Counted from the first letter of the stretch, positions 22,814 through 31,156 are shown. The stretch: DNA of 64,000 nucleotides from Bacteroidales bacterium UBA5371 (GCA_002407855.1 DHPF01000006.1:265213-329212), one strand, 5' to 3'. Numbers and translations are program-made. The notes: a model not told the origin generated them from the sequence alone.

Positions 22814-23902
22814 ATGAAAAATAACATGGAATTATACAATACAAAAAATAAAACGAAATATGAGGTTGATATACCTTACGGCAGTGGAGAATACTATTCC
22901 ACCTGCCCAGTATGTTCTCACAAAAGAAAGCCCATAAATCAAAAGAATCGTTGCCTATCATGGAACAGAAATAAAGAAGTTGGATACTGCCACCATTGTG
23001 GAGCAAGGTTTGTGAAGTTTAAACCTTTTTCGTCTTTGCAAGGTCATAGCCCGAAGCTAATCGGCTTGCCGCCTGTAAAACAAGAATATATTAAAACAAA
23101 TAAATATTCAAACTGGATTGCTTCGCCTTCGGCTCGCAATGACGTGAGGAACTCCTCAACACCTAAACAACTAAACTCATCAACCCCCAACCCCTCAACC
23201 TTACAAATCAATCTAATCAAGCAATCATGGGGCTTAGAATCAAATTTTGGCACTTTCTTAAAGAGTAATTTTGATGATGAGGTATTAGACCAGATTATGA
23301 AGGATTATTTCTTAGGAATGACAAATGATAAAAGCGTTATTTATTGGTATATTGATAATAAATATAGGCTTAGAAGCGGTAAGATTATGCAGTACGATGC
23401 TCTAACGGGAAAAAGAATAAAACACCCCTCAACAACTAAACAACTAAACCCCTCAACCCTCAACCATCCTACTTGGGTGCATTCAATCTTAAAGAAAAAA
23501 GGTGAGTTAGATAATGATTGGCAGTTTAATCGTTGCTTATTTGGTGAGCACTTGCTTAGGAAATATCCTGATAGGAATGTTATACTTGTGGAAGGAGAGA
23601 AGACCGCTGTTATTTGCTCTGCTTATTTTCCTAATAAGGTTTGCTTAGCAACAGGAGGCTCCAATATGCTTTCAGGTGAGGTTTGCGAGCCTTTAAGGAA
23701 TAGAAAGGTAATAGTAGTGCCAGACAGCGATATGGTCGCAGATTGGAGCGAGAAGGTGAATAGTATTAACAAAGAAAGGAACCTCAATTTAAGGTTATAT
23801 ACTAAGCTAAACGAACTATTTACTAAGGAGCAAATTGAAATGAAATGGGACTTAGCGGACTACTGCCTTAACAACCATAACGACCTTAAAGAAAACAACT
23901 AA
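22814..23902 (+). CDS. Zinc-finger/TOPRIM primase-like protein with repeat-derived linkers
   Basis: The 362-residue protein has an N-terminal zinc-binding domain (Cys31, Cys34, Cys59, Cys62, as CPVC and CHHC) and a TOPRIM domain (VEGEKTA at 259-265, later VVPDSDMVADW). This is the build of small plasmid or phage primases. Two stretches, residues 101-134 (IASPSARND, then NSSTPKQLN) and 203-219 (KHPSTTKQLNPST), are encoded by repeat DNA (23114-23215 and 23420-23470) resembling dispersed elements elsewhere. The reading frame is intact. The last codons run directly into the inverted repeat copy at 23909. Whether the enzyme still works is uncertain. Confidence 0.78.
   Translation: MKNNMELYNTKNKTKYEVDIPYGSGEYYSTCPVCSHKRKPINQKNRCLSWNRNKEVGYCHHCGARFVKFKPFSSLQGHSPKLIGLPPVKQEYIKTNKYSNWIASPSARNDVRNSSTPKQLNSSTPNPSTLQINLIKQSWGLESNFGTFLKSNFDDEVLDQIMKDYFLGMTNDKSVIYWYIDNKYRLRSGKIMQYDALTGKRIKHPSTTKQLNPSTLNHPTWVHSILKKKGELDNDWQFNRCLFGEHLLRKYPDRNVILVEGEKTAVICSAYFPNKVCLATGGSNMLSGEVCEPLRNRKVIVVPDSDMVADWSEKVNSINKERNLNLRLYTKLNELFTKEQIEMKWDLADYCLNNHNDLKENN
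23115..23215 (+). repeat. Palindromic GATTGCTTCG element plus AACTAAACAACT-type repeat inside the primase gene
   Basis: GGATTGCTTCGCCTTCGGCT and CGCAATGACG form an imperfect hairpin of a kind widely dispersed in bacteria. It is followed by CTCAACACCTAAACAACTAA-like repeats. Both are read in frame. Confidence 0.75.
23420..23470 (+). repeat. Second in-frame CAACAACTAAACAACTAAAC-type repeat in the primase gene
   Basis: The words ACCCCTCAAC, AACTAAACAACTAAACCCCT and CAACCCTCAACC repeat those found in the first block and in the inverted repeat at 23909-24149. Confidence 0.75.
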
Positions 23903-23908
23903 ACAACT

Positions 23909-24149
23909 AAAACCCAAACCCCCAACCACTAAAAAAAAGTCCCTATATAAATAAAATTATCTCAGAGAAAAATAAAATTATCTCAGAGAAAAAATTTTTA
24001 AAGTTGGGGTTTAATTTTTAGAGAAATAAAGAGTTTAAGGAGTTGAAATAGTTTAAATAGTTTAAGGAGTTTAAAGATAATCAACCCCAAACAACTAAAC
24101 ATCTAAACAACTCAACAACTCAACAACTAAACAATCAAACTCCTAAACC
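23909..24149 (-). repeat. Long dispersed repeat, right copy (inverted relative to 3404-3667)
   Basis: The reverse complement aligns with 3404-3667 over its whole length, including the paired TCTCTGAGATAATTT words, GGGGTTGATTATCTTTAAAC and the GTTGTTGA segment. Only five AAACTnnTT 9-bp units are present, against eight in the left copy. It fills most of the 400-base gap before the porin. Confidence 0.9.
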
Positions 24150-24176
24150 CCTAAAAAACCAACCCTTACAGCACTA

Positions 24177-24242
24177 CTTAACATTATTTTAATATAATGG
24201 TAATATAAATTAAATGTCAATTTAACACTTCCTTAATATTGC
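24177..24242 (+). promoter_or_regulatory. Candidate Pho-box array upstream of the porin
   Basis: Six in-phase 11-bp blocks: CTTAACATTAT, TTTAATATAAT, GGTAATATAAA, TTAAATGTCAA, TTTAACACTTC, CTTAATATTGC. Four fit a YTTAAyA-type core. The 11-bp period matches response-regulator binding on one DNA face, and the TTAACA words resemble Bacillus PhoP boxes. The array ends 6 bases before the -7 element. Confidence 0.6.
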
Positions 24243-24247
24243 AAGTA

Positions 24248-24256
24248 TATTTTTGC
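24248..24256 (+). promoter_or_regulatory. -7 promoter element of the porin-pstS unit
   Basis: TATTTTTGC, 72 bases before ATG 24328, directly after the Pho-box array. Confidence 0.6.
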
Positions 24257-24327
24257 AGCGTCAAATAAAAATGACTAATTAATTTAAATGAGTAAAAAGA
24301 TTATTAATGAATAAATTTAAAATTAAC

Positions 24328-25608
24328 ATGAGAAAAAAACAATTATTTTTATTAGCGGGTTTGTCAATTATGACTTTGACTGTATCTGCTCAAATGGAAG
24401 AGCCTGTAAAAGACACTATTACTCTGCTTCAAGAACAGATTGATGGAAATGCAGGTAAGATTAAGAAATTAGAAAAATTTAAAGTCTCTGGTTATATTCA
24501 GGGTCAGGCTGAGTTTGCTCAACCTAATGCTTCTGCTAAAACTGGTGCCAATGGTGGTAAATATAATGCTGATATTGACGGAAAAGATGCCGATTGGTTC
24601 ACTCGTTATGGAATTCGTCGCGGAAGAATTAAATTCCAATATTCTGAAAAGATTGCCAAAGGTGTTTTCCAATTAGATATCACTGATAAGGGGCTTGGAT
24701 TTAAAGATGCTTATATGGAAATTACTGAACCTTTCTTAAAGATGTTTACTTTGAAATCAGGGATTTTCGACCGTCCTTTTGGGGATGAGATTTCTTATTC
24801 TTCTTCAAGAAGAGAGTCTCCTGAGCGTTCTCTTGTTTTCCAAAAACTTTTCCCAGATGAGAGAGATTTAGGGGCTTCATTGATTATTGCTGCTCCAAAG
24901 GGGTCTTCAATGGAGGGATTAAAATTAGAGGCTGGTCTCTTCTCTGGTAATGGTATTAGAGTGGATGATAATTCAAAGATGGACTTTATTGGTCATTTGA
25001 AATACGATAAGACCTTATCTAATATGTCTTTTGGAATTGGTGCTTCAATGTATAGCGGAACTGTAAATAATGCCGATAGCAATTTATATACAATGAAAAA
25101 CAATGTTTGGACTGCTGAAATTGTGGATTTTAATAAAACTAATACAAGACAATATTTTGGAATTGATGCTCAGTTCTCTATTGTAACTCTTATGGGTATT
25201 ACCAATATTCGTGGGGAATATCTCTTTGGTCAGCAACCTTCTATTAAAGGCGATTTTTCTTCTCCAAAAGCTAATGCTTATGATTTAGCAAAGCCATTTA
25301 ATTATATAAGAAATTTCTCTGGTGCACACGTATATCTTGTTCAGGATGTTTATGCTACTCCTATTTCATTGGTTCTTAAATATTCATTCCTTGACCCTAA
25401 TACAGATGTTGCTGGAAACGATGTAACAAATAAAACTGACCTTATTACAAACACTTTCGGCTTTGGTGCCTTATGGAATATTAATCCAGCTCTAAGACTT
25501 ATGGCTTTCTATGAATTGAGTAGTAATGAAACAAGTACTGCCATAGCTGGTTATGATAAGGATATTAAAGATGACTTATTTACTTTAAGATTACAATATA
25601 AATTCTAA
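24328..25608 (+). CDS. Phosphate-selective porin O/P-like outer-membrane protein
   Basis: ATG 24328 gives a 426-residue product with a signal peptide MRKKQLFLLAGLSIMTLTVSAQ. An ATG 21 bases earlier would add a polar tail before it and is less likely. Next come a short coiled-coil stretch (ITLLQEQIDGNAGKIKKLEKF) and GYIQGQAEFAQ, the usual start of OprP/OprO-type barrels. Family-like strands follow (FTRYGIRRGRIKFQY, LKSGIFDRPFGDEISYSSS, RSLVFQKLFPDERDLG), and the protein ends in LFTLRLQYKF with a terminal Phe. It would admit phosphate across the outer membrane. It sits directly before pstS and behind candidate Pho boxes, consistent with phosphate-starvation control. Confidence 0.88.
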   Translation: MRKKQLFLLAGLSIMTLTVSAQMEEPVKDTITLLQEQIDGNAGKIKKLEKFKVSGYIQGQAEFAQPNASAKTGANGGKYNADIDGKDADWFTRYGIRRGRIKFQYSEKIAKGVFQLDITDKGLGFKDAYMEITEPFLKMFTLKSGIFDRPFGDEISYSSSRRESPERSLVFQKLFPDERDLGASLIIAAPKGSSMEGLKLEAGLFSGNGIRVDDNSKMDFIGHLKYDKTLSNMSFGIGASMYSGTVNNADSNLYTMKNNVWTAEIVDFNKTNTRQYFGIDAQFSIVTLMGITNIRGEYLFGQQPSIKGDFSSPKANAYDLAKPFNYIRNFSGAHVYLVQDVYATPISLVLKYSFLDPNTDVAGNDVTNKTDLITNTFGFGALWNINPALRLMAFYELSSNETSTAIAGYDKDIKDDLFTLRLQYKF

Positions 25609-25657
25609 TTAACCATAAATTATTAATAAACACATAAAAACAAAAATAAAAACAAAA

Positions 25658-26473
25658 ATGAAAAATTTAAGAAAAATAGCATTAGCAATAGCATTAGCAT
25701 TAGTAGTAACTCCAATGTTGAATGCTCAAAAGATTAAGGGTTCTGACACTGTTTTACCGCTTTCACAAAAGGAAGCAGAGGCTTATGGCAAAAAAGGTGG
25801 AAAAGTAACCGTTACTGGTGGTGGCTCTGGTGTTGGAATTGCTGCTCTTATTGATGGTACAACTGATATTGCGCAGGCTTCCAGAAAAATGAAGTTCTCT
25901 GAACGTCAAAAGCTACAATCGGCTGGAAAGCAAGCTAAGGAAGTAGTTATTGCAATGGATGCTTTGGCTGTTGTTGTAAATCCTAATAATAAAGTATCGC
26001 AATTAACTCGTCAGCAATTGGAAGATATCTTCACAGGTAAAATTACTAATTGGAAGCAAGTTGGTGGTGAGGATTTGAAAATTGTTGTTTACTCTCGTGA
26101 ATCTTCTTCTGGAACTTATGAGTTTTTTAAAGAGCACGTAATGAAAAATAAAAACTATATGTCATCAGTACTTTCAATGCCTGCAACAGGAGCAATTATC
26201 CAATCTATTAAGCAAACCAAAGGAGCAATTGGATATGTTGGTTTGGCATACTTAAATAGTGAAGTTAAAGCTATTAAGGTTAGTTTTGATGGAAAGAACT
26301 TTGTGGCACCATCAGTTGCTGCTGCAAAAAACAAGACCTATCCGGTTGTACGTCCTCTTTTATACTACTATGAAGTTAAGAATGCTAAAAAAGTAAAGCC
26401 TTATATTGATTTTGTACTTTCCTCAGAAGGTCAGGCAATAGTTGATAAGGTTGGTTATATTTCTTTAAAATAG
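25658..26473 (+). CDS. pstS: Phosphate ABC transporter substrate-binding protein PstS (copy 1)
   Basis: The 271-residue protein has a signal peptide (about 1-23, ending LNAQK), the early KGSDTVLPLSQ and GGGSGVGIAAL phosphate-binding loops, DIAQASRKM, and later SRESSSGTYEFF and ATGAIIQSI. These match the P-loop contacts of short PstS proteins. It delivers phosphate to PstC/PstA. It lies 49 bases after the porin and ends in a terminator hairpin (26493-26530) that separates it from a near-copy 222 bases downstream. Confidence 0.93.
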   Translation: MKNLRKIALAIALALVVTPMLNAQKIKGSDTVLPLSQKEAEAYGKKGGKVTVTGGGSGVGIAALIDGTTDIAQASRKMKFSERQKLQSAGKQAKEVVIAMDALAVVVNPNNKVSQLTRQQLEDIFTGKITNWKQVGGEDLKIVVYSRESSSGTYEFFKEHVMKNKNYMSSVLSMPATGAIIQSIKQTKGAIGYVGLAYLNSEVKAIKVSFDGKNFVAPSVAAAKNKTYPVVRPLLYYYEVKNAKKVKPYIDFVLSSEGQAIVDKVGYISLK

Positions 26474-26492
26474 TTGATATTAAATTTGCATA

Positions 26493-26530
26493 AATAGGAG
26501 TGATTGGTTTTGCTCCTATTTTCTTGTTTT
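26493..26530 (+). terminator. Terminator between the two pstS genes
   Basis: AATAGGAG (26493-26500) pairs with CTCCTATT (26513-26520), then TTCTTGTTTT. Confidence 0.75.
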
Positions 26531-26583
26531 ATTAATCGTTCTTTGAAATAATATAATAGTAGAGCAATACTTCTTACTTTTGC

Positions 26584-26627
26584 CTTAACATTAATTTAAC
26601 ACTAACTTAACATTTACTTAATAATCT
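26584..26627 (+). promoter_or_regulatory. Candidate Pho-box array upstream of the second pstS
   Basis: Contiguous 11-bp units CTTAACATTAA, TTTAACACTAA, CTTAACATTTA, CTTAATAATCT. The first three share YTTAACAYTWA exactly. The array ends 27 bases before the -7 element at 26655. Confidence 0.68.
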
Positions 26628-26654
26628 GCTTTTAATTTTTCTGGCTAAGTTTTA

Positions 26655-26663
26655 TATTTTTGC
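26655..26663 (+). promoter_or_regulatory. -7 promoter element of the pstS2-pstCAB-phoU operon
   Basis: TATTTTTGC, 31 bases before ATG 26695. Confidence 0.6.
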
Positions 26664-26694
26664 CTTTTAATTTCTAATTGCAAAATTATAATTT

Positions 26695-27504
26695 ATGAGA
26701 AGAAGTATAATTACTTTTTGTTTGCTTTCCTTGTTTATTGGTTTAGAAGCTTATGCTCAGAAAGTGAAAGGCTCCGATTCTGTTTTACCTCTTTCGCAAA
26801 AATTGGCAGAGGCTTATGCTAAAAAAGGTGGTAGAGTAACCGTTACTGGTGGTGGCTCTGGCGTTGGAATAGCTGCTCTTTTAGATGGCTCAACCGACAT
26901 AGCTCAATCGTCAAGGAAGACAAAATTTTCTGAAAAAGCAAAGCTTGTTGCTAAGAAAAGACAGGTAAAAGAACTTGCTATTGCAATGGATGCTTTGGCA
27001 GTTGTTGTTCATCCTGATAATAAAGTATCGCAATTAACTCGTCAGCAATTGGAAGACATCTTCACAGGTAAAATTACTAATTGGAAGCAAGTTGGTGGTG
27101 AGGATAGAAGAATTATTGTTTATTCAAGAGAAACTTCTTCTGGAACCTATGAATTCTTTAAAGAACAAGTGCTAAAAAATAAGAATTATAAGGCATCAGT
27201 ACTTTCAATGCCTGCAACAGGAGCAATTATCCAATCTATTAAGCAAACCAAAGGAGCAATTGGATATGTTGGTTTGGCATACCTTAACAAAGAGGTTAAA
27301 GCTATAAAGGTTAGTTACGATGGAAAAAACTTTGTTGCCCCAACTCTTGAAGCATCTAAAAATGGGACTTATCCTATTGTTCGCCCGCTATTATATTATT
27401 ACGATATAAGAAAATCAAAAGCGGTTACTCCGTTTCTTAACTTTGTTCTTTCAAAAGAAGGACAGAAAATTGTAAGTAATGTTGGATATATCCCTGTAAA
27501 ATAA
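26695..27504 (+). CDS. pstS: Phosphate ABC transporter substrate-binding protein PstS (copy 2)
   Basis: The 269-residue paralogue of the preceding gene has the same loops (KGSDSVLPLSQ, GGGSGVGIAAL, DIAQSSRKT, SRETSSGTYEFF). The signal peptide differs (RRSIITFCLLSLFIGLEAYAQ). Long DNA tracts are identical to copy 1 (27017-27105 with one mismatch; 27194-27282 with none), while the ends diverge. This is usual after gene conversion or duplication. With its own Pho boxes it heads the pstCAB-phoU operon. Two binding proteins may differ in affinity. Confidence 0.93.
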   Translation: MRRSIITFCLLSLFIGLEAYAQKVKGSDSVLPLSQKLAEAYAKKGGRVTVTGGGSGVGIAALLDGSTDIAQSSRKTKFSEKAKLVAKKRQVKELAIAMDALAVVVHPDNKVSQLTRQQLEDIFTGKITNWKQVGGEDRRIIVYSRETSSGTYEFFKEQVLKNKNYKASVLSMPATGAIIQSIKQTKGAIGYVGLAYLNKEVKAIKVSYDGKNFVAPTLEASKNGTYPIVRPLLYYYDIRKSKAVTPFLNFVLSKEGQKIVSNVGYIPVK

Positions 27505-27552
27505 CATAATTGTTTTGAGTTTTCTACTTAATGCAATAAAATAGGAAATTAT

Positions 27553-28776
27553 ATGAAAAAGATGTTTAGAGGTAAAAAATATTTTATTGAAGCTTTGTGG
27601 GAGGGGCTTCTTAAAATTAGTGGCAGTGTTACCAGCATAATAATTATTCTTATTGTCTTGTTTCTTTTTAGTGAAGGAATGGGGCTTTTTAAGAAGAATG
27701 TTATTGAAGAAGGTTATGTGATTGCTGTTAATAAGAATAATCCCATTAAGGATTTGACGCCTCAACAAATTAAAGACGTATTTGATGTAAAAATTGAAAC
27801 GTGGAAAGAATTAGGTGCCGATGTTTCTGGCAATCAAATAGTAGTATTAAGATTAGATGATATTCCAAACTATTTTCCCGAAGAAGAAATAGCTGAGGAT
27901 ATGAGTAACTTGCCTCAAATTATTAGTCAAATTCTTGATGATAATCCTGGAATGATTGCTTTTGTTCCAAAGGATTTTACTCAAACAAACTTCACAGGAA
28001 AGATTTTAGACTTAGGTAATATTAATTTCAAGGATTTCTTTGGTGGAAAAGAATGGTTTCCAACAGCACAACCTGCTCATCAATTTGGTGTAATCCCAAT
28101 TGTTATGGGAACTCTTTGGGTGAGTCTTGGAGCTATCCTGATTGCACTTCCTTTTGGATTAGCAGTTGCAATTTATTCTGCGGAGCTTGCAAGTAAGGCT
28201 GTTCACAAGGTCTTAAAACCAATTATTGAACTATTGGCAGGAATACCTTCTGTTGTTTATGGATTCTTTGGATTGGTGGTAATTGTTCCTCTTATTCAAA
28301 AAACTTTCAATTTAGATGTTGGAGAAACAGGGCTTGCGGGTAGTATAGTATTAGCAATTATGGCTCTTCCTACCATAATAACTATTGCAGAAGATGCTCT
28401 TCGTTCAACTCCAAGAGCTATGAAGGAAGCCTCTTTGGCTTTGGGTGCAAATAAATGGCAAACAATTGTTAAAGTAACTATCCCTTATTCAATATCAGGA
28501 ATTACTGCTGGTGTGGTTTTAGGAATTGGTCGTGCAATTGGAGAAACTATGGCAGTACTTATGGTTACAGGTAATGCCGCAGTTATTCCACATACCTTGC
28601 TTGAACCAGTTAGAACAATTCCTGCAACAATTGCTGCTGAACTTGGAGAAGCTCCTAAGGGAGGTGCCCACTACGAAGCTTTGTTTGTATTAGGTTGTAT
28701 CTTATTTGTGATAACTCTATTAATTAATCTTACTGTTGAATATATTTCATATAGAAATAAAAATAAAGTTGCTTAA
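27553..28776 (+). CDS. pstC: Phosphate ABC transporter permease PstC with an extra periplasmic PstS-like insert
   Basis: The 407-residue protein is about 100 residues longer than a basic PstC. TM1 is at about 27-45. Residues 50-172 form an extra segment before TM2, and the remaining TM helices carry the permease motif in ALGANKWQTIVKVTIPYSI and GRAIGETMAVLMVTGNA. The insert IAVNKNNPIKDLTPQQIKDVF and KIETWKELG matches the PstS stretch VVNPNNKVSQLTRQQLEDIF and KITNWKQVG, and NPGMIAFVPKDF matches KGAIGYVGLAYL. The insert may assist PstS docking (inferred). The gene starts 48 bases after pstS2. Confidence 0.9.
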   Translation: MKKMFRGKKYFIEALWEGLLKISGSVTSIIIILIVLFLFSEGMGLFKKNVIEEGYVIAVNKNNPIKDLTPQQIKDVFDVKIETWKELGADVSGNQIVVLRLDDIPNYFPEEEIAEDMSNLPQIISQILDDNPGMIAFVPKDFTQTNFTGKILDLGNINFKDFFGGKEWFPTAQPAHQFGVIPIVMGTLWVSLGAILIALPFGLAVAIYSAELASKAVHKVLKPIIELLAGIPSVVYGFFGLVVIVPLIQKTFNLDVGETGLAGSIVLAIMALPTIITIAEDALRSTPRAMKEASLALGANKWQTIVKVTIPYSISGITAGVVLGIGRAIGETMAVLMVTGNAAVIPHTLLEPVRTIPATIAAELGEAPKGGAHYEALFVLGCILFVITLLINLTVEYISYRNKNKVA

Positions 28777-28779
28777 ACT

Positions 28780-29646
28780 ATGGATTACTTAAAAAGAAAA
28801 AAAATAAATCAAGCATCTGCTTTCTGGATACTTAAAATAATGAGTGTGGTTGTTGTTGCAATGCTCTTTTGGATATTGGGATTTATCTTGGTTAATGGAT
28901 TTCAGGTAATAAGCTGGGACTTCCTAACCAAAATGCCCGAAGACGGAATGACAAAAGGAGGGATTTATCCTGCAATTATAGGTACGCTTTGCCTTACAGT
29001 AGGTTCAATGATATTTGCTTTCCCAATAGGAGTTCTTTCTGGGATTTATCTTAATGAATATGCGGGCAAAGGTTGGTTAGTAAGATTGATTAGAACAATG
29101 ACTAATAATCTTGGCTCTATTCCTTCCATTGTATTTGGTCTTTTTGGTATGAGCCTTTTTGTAAATACTATGGGGTTTGGGGATTCAATTATTGCAGGTT
29201 CATTAACTTTGGGCTTACTTGCTTTGCCGGTTGTTATTAGAACAACAGAAGAGGCTCTCAAACAAATAGATAATAGTTATAGATTAGGAAGTTTGGCTCT
29301 TGGAGCAACAAAATTGCAAACTGTTGTTAAGGTTGTATTGCCAATGGCATTTCCAAACATAATCACAGGGCTTATTCTTTCAATAGGTAGGGTTTCGGGA
29401 GAAACTGCTCCAATTATGTTTACTGCTGTTGCTTATTTTCTTCCTATGCTTCCTTCTTCAATCTTTGACCAAGTTATGGCTCTTCCTTATCACTTATATG
29501 TTATTTCAACCTCTGGAACTGATATTGAAGCCTCACGAGCAATGGCTTATGGAACTGCTTTTGTTCTAATTATGATTGTTCTAATTCTTAATTTATGTGC
29601 TAATGCACTAAGAAGATATTTTTCTAATAAAGTTAAAACAAATTAA
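28780..29646 (+). CDS. pstA: Phosphate ABC transporter permease PstA
   Basis: The 288-residue inner-membrane protein has about six hydrophobic spans and the ABC permease EAA-like motif SLALGATKLQTVVKVVLPMAFPNI. GRVSGETAPIMFTAVAYF is typical of PstA. It forms the phosphate channel with PstC and is energised by PstB. It begins 3 bases after the pstC stop and ends 4 bases before pstB. Confidence 0.93.
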   Translation: MDYLKRKKINQASAFWILKIMSVVVVAMLFWILGFILVNGFQVISWDFLTKMPEDGMTKGGIYPAIIGTLCLTVGSMIFAFPIGVLSGIYLNEYAGKGWLVRLIRTMTNNLGSIPSIVFGLFGMSLFVNTMGFGDSIIAGSLTLGLLALPVVIRTTEEALKQIDNSYRLGSLALGATKLQTVVKVVLPMAFPNIITGLILSIGRVSGETAPIMFTAVAYFLPMLPSSIFDQVMALPYHLYVISTSGTDIEASRAMAYGTAFVLIMIVLILNLCANALRRYFSNKVKTN

Positions 29647-29650
29647 TATT

Positions 29651-30403
29651 ATGTATAATATAGATGTAAAAAATTTGAATTTTTATTATGGGGATTTTCA
29701 CGCATTGAAAGATATTTCAATGTCAATAGGTAAAAATTCTGTAACAGCTTTTATTGGACCCTCTGGTTGTGGGAAATCAACTTTTTTAAGACTTTTCAAT
29801 AGGATGAATGATTTAATTCCAGACATAAAAATGACAGGTGAGGTCAATATTGACGGAAGAAATATTTATTCCAAGGATATTTTGGTTGATGAGTTAAGGA
29901 AAGAAGTTGGTATGGTTTTCCAAAAACCTAATCCTTTTCCAAAATCAATATTTGAAAATGTTGCTTATGGACTAAGGGTTAATGGAGAAAAGAATAAAAA
30001 AGTTATTGAGGATAGGGTAGTAGAATCATTAAAAGGAGCAGCCCTTTGGGAAGAAGTAAAGGATAAATTAAAGAAGTCAGCCTTTGAACTCTCTGGAGGA
30101 CAACAGCAACGTCTTTGTATTGCAAGAGCATTGGCAATTGCTCCTAAAATTATTCTTATGGACGAACCAGCCTCTGCATTAGACCCCCTTTCTACCTTAA
30201 AGATAGAGGAATTAATATTCCAATTGAAAAATGACTACACAATAGTTATTGTAACTCACAATATGCAACAAGCTGCAAGGGTAAGCGATAAAACAGCATT
30301 TTTCTATTTAGGAGAACTAATAGAATATGATGCAACAGAGAAAATATTTACAAATCCTTCAATAGAATCTACTCAAAACTACATAACAGGACGTTTTGGT
30401 TGA
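29651..30403 (+). CDS. pstB: Phosphate ABC transporter ATPase PstB
   Basis: The 250-residue ABC ATPase has Walker A IGPSGCGKST (35-44), GMVFQKPNPFPKSIFENVAYGLR (the PstB Q-loop signature), LSGGQQQRLCIARALAIAP (ABC signature), the Walker B ILMDEPASALDP and the VTHN switch. It hydrolyses ATP on the cytoplasmic face to drive PstSCA. It lies 4 bases after pstA; the phoU start follows 66 bases later. Confidence 0.95.
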   Translation: MYNIDVKNLNFYYGDFHALKDISMSIGKNSVTAFIGPSGCGKSTFLRLFNRMNDLIPDIKMTGEVNIDGRNIYSKDILVDELRKEVGMVFQKPNPFPKSIFENVAYGLRVNGEKNKKVIEDRVVESLKGAALWEEVKDKLKKSAFELSGGQQQRLCIARALAIAPKIILMDEPASALDPLSTLKIEELIFQLKNDYTIVIVTHNMQQAARVSDKTAFFYLGELIEYDATEKIFTNPSIESTQNYITGRFG

Positions 30404-30469
30404 TGCAAAATTCGTTGAAAATATATTGAACAATAAATAAAATACGTTAATAATAAAAAAATAATAGAA

Positions 30470-31156
30470 ATGGCAGCATTACATATAGATACAGAATTAT
30501 TTAAGTTGAAAAATTCTTTGCAAGAGATGTGGTTATTAGTAGATAAGCAAATTACTAAGGCACAAATTGCATTGTTACAATACGATAAATCAATTGCAAG
30601 AGAAATTCTTTCAAGAGAGAAAATGGTTAATGCCTTAGAGTTGAAGATAGATTCGGAATGTGAGAATTTTATTGCAAGAAACAATCCAGTAGCAATTGAT
30701 TTGCGTTTGGCCTTAGCATATCTTAAAATTAATAGTAATCTTGAACGTATAGGCGATTTTGCAGAAGGTATTGCCGAATTTGTTTTGAGAAATATGAGTG
30801 AAAAACTCCCAGATGATTTCGCAAATAGATTAAGAATTGAAGAAATGTTTAATGAGGTTGCAGAAATGTTTACTCTTGCGAAAGAGTCGCTTCATGATGA
30901 AAATTCTGAGAAAGCCGAAAAGATATTTGGATTAGATAATTTGGTTGATGAAATCAATCATGCCTCAACTAAGATTATTTCACAAGAAATTCAAAACAAT
31001 CCTCAAAAGGCAGAAGAGTACTTATATCTTCAAGCTGTTATTCGCAAACTTGAAAGAATGGGAGATAGGTGCAATAATATAGCAGAAGAGATAGTCTTCT
31101 ATTTAGACGCAAAGGTGTTAAAGCATAATAAAGAAGAAAAAAAGAAATTGGAATAA
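30470..31156 (+). CDS. phoU: PhoU phosphate-signalling regulator
   Basis: The 228-residue all-helical protein has two PhoU repeats: residues about 10-100 (LKNSLQEMWLLVDKQITKAQIAL, then DLRLALAYLKINSNLERIGDFAEGIAE) and about 115-215 (NEVAEMFTLAKESLHDEN, then AVIRKLERMGDRCNNIAEEIVFYLDAK). The metal-binding E..R.GD..(N/A)IAE motif is in both repeats. PhoU links PstB to PhoR-type control so that phosphate uptake shuts the regulon down. No PhoR/PhoB genes are in the window. Confidence 0.93.
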   Translation: MAALHIDTELFKLKNSLQEMWLLVDKQITKAQIALLQYDKSIAREILSREKMVNALELKIDSECENFIARNNPVAIDLRLALAYLKINSNLERIGDFAEGIAEFVLRNMSEKLPDDFANRLRIEEMFNEVAEMFTLAKESLHDENSEKAEKIFGLDNLVDEINHASTKIISQEIQNNPQKAEEYLYLQAVIRKLERMGDRCNNIAEEIVFYLDAKVLKHNKEEKKKLE

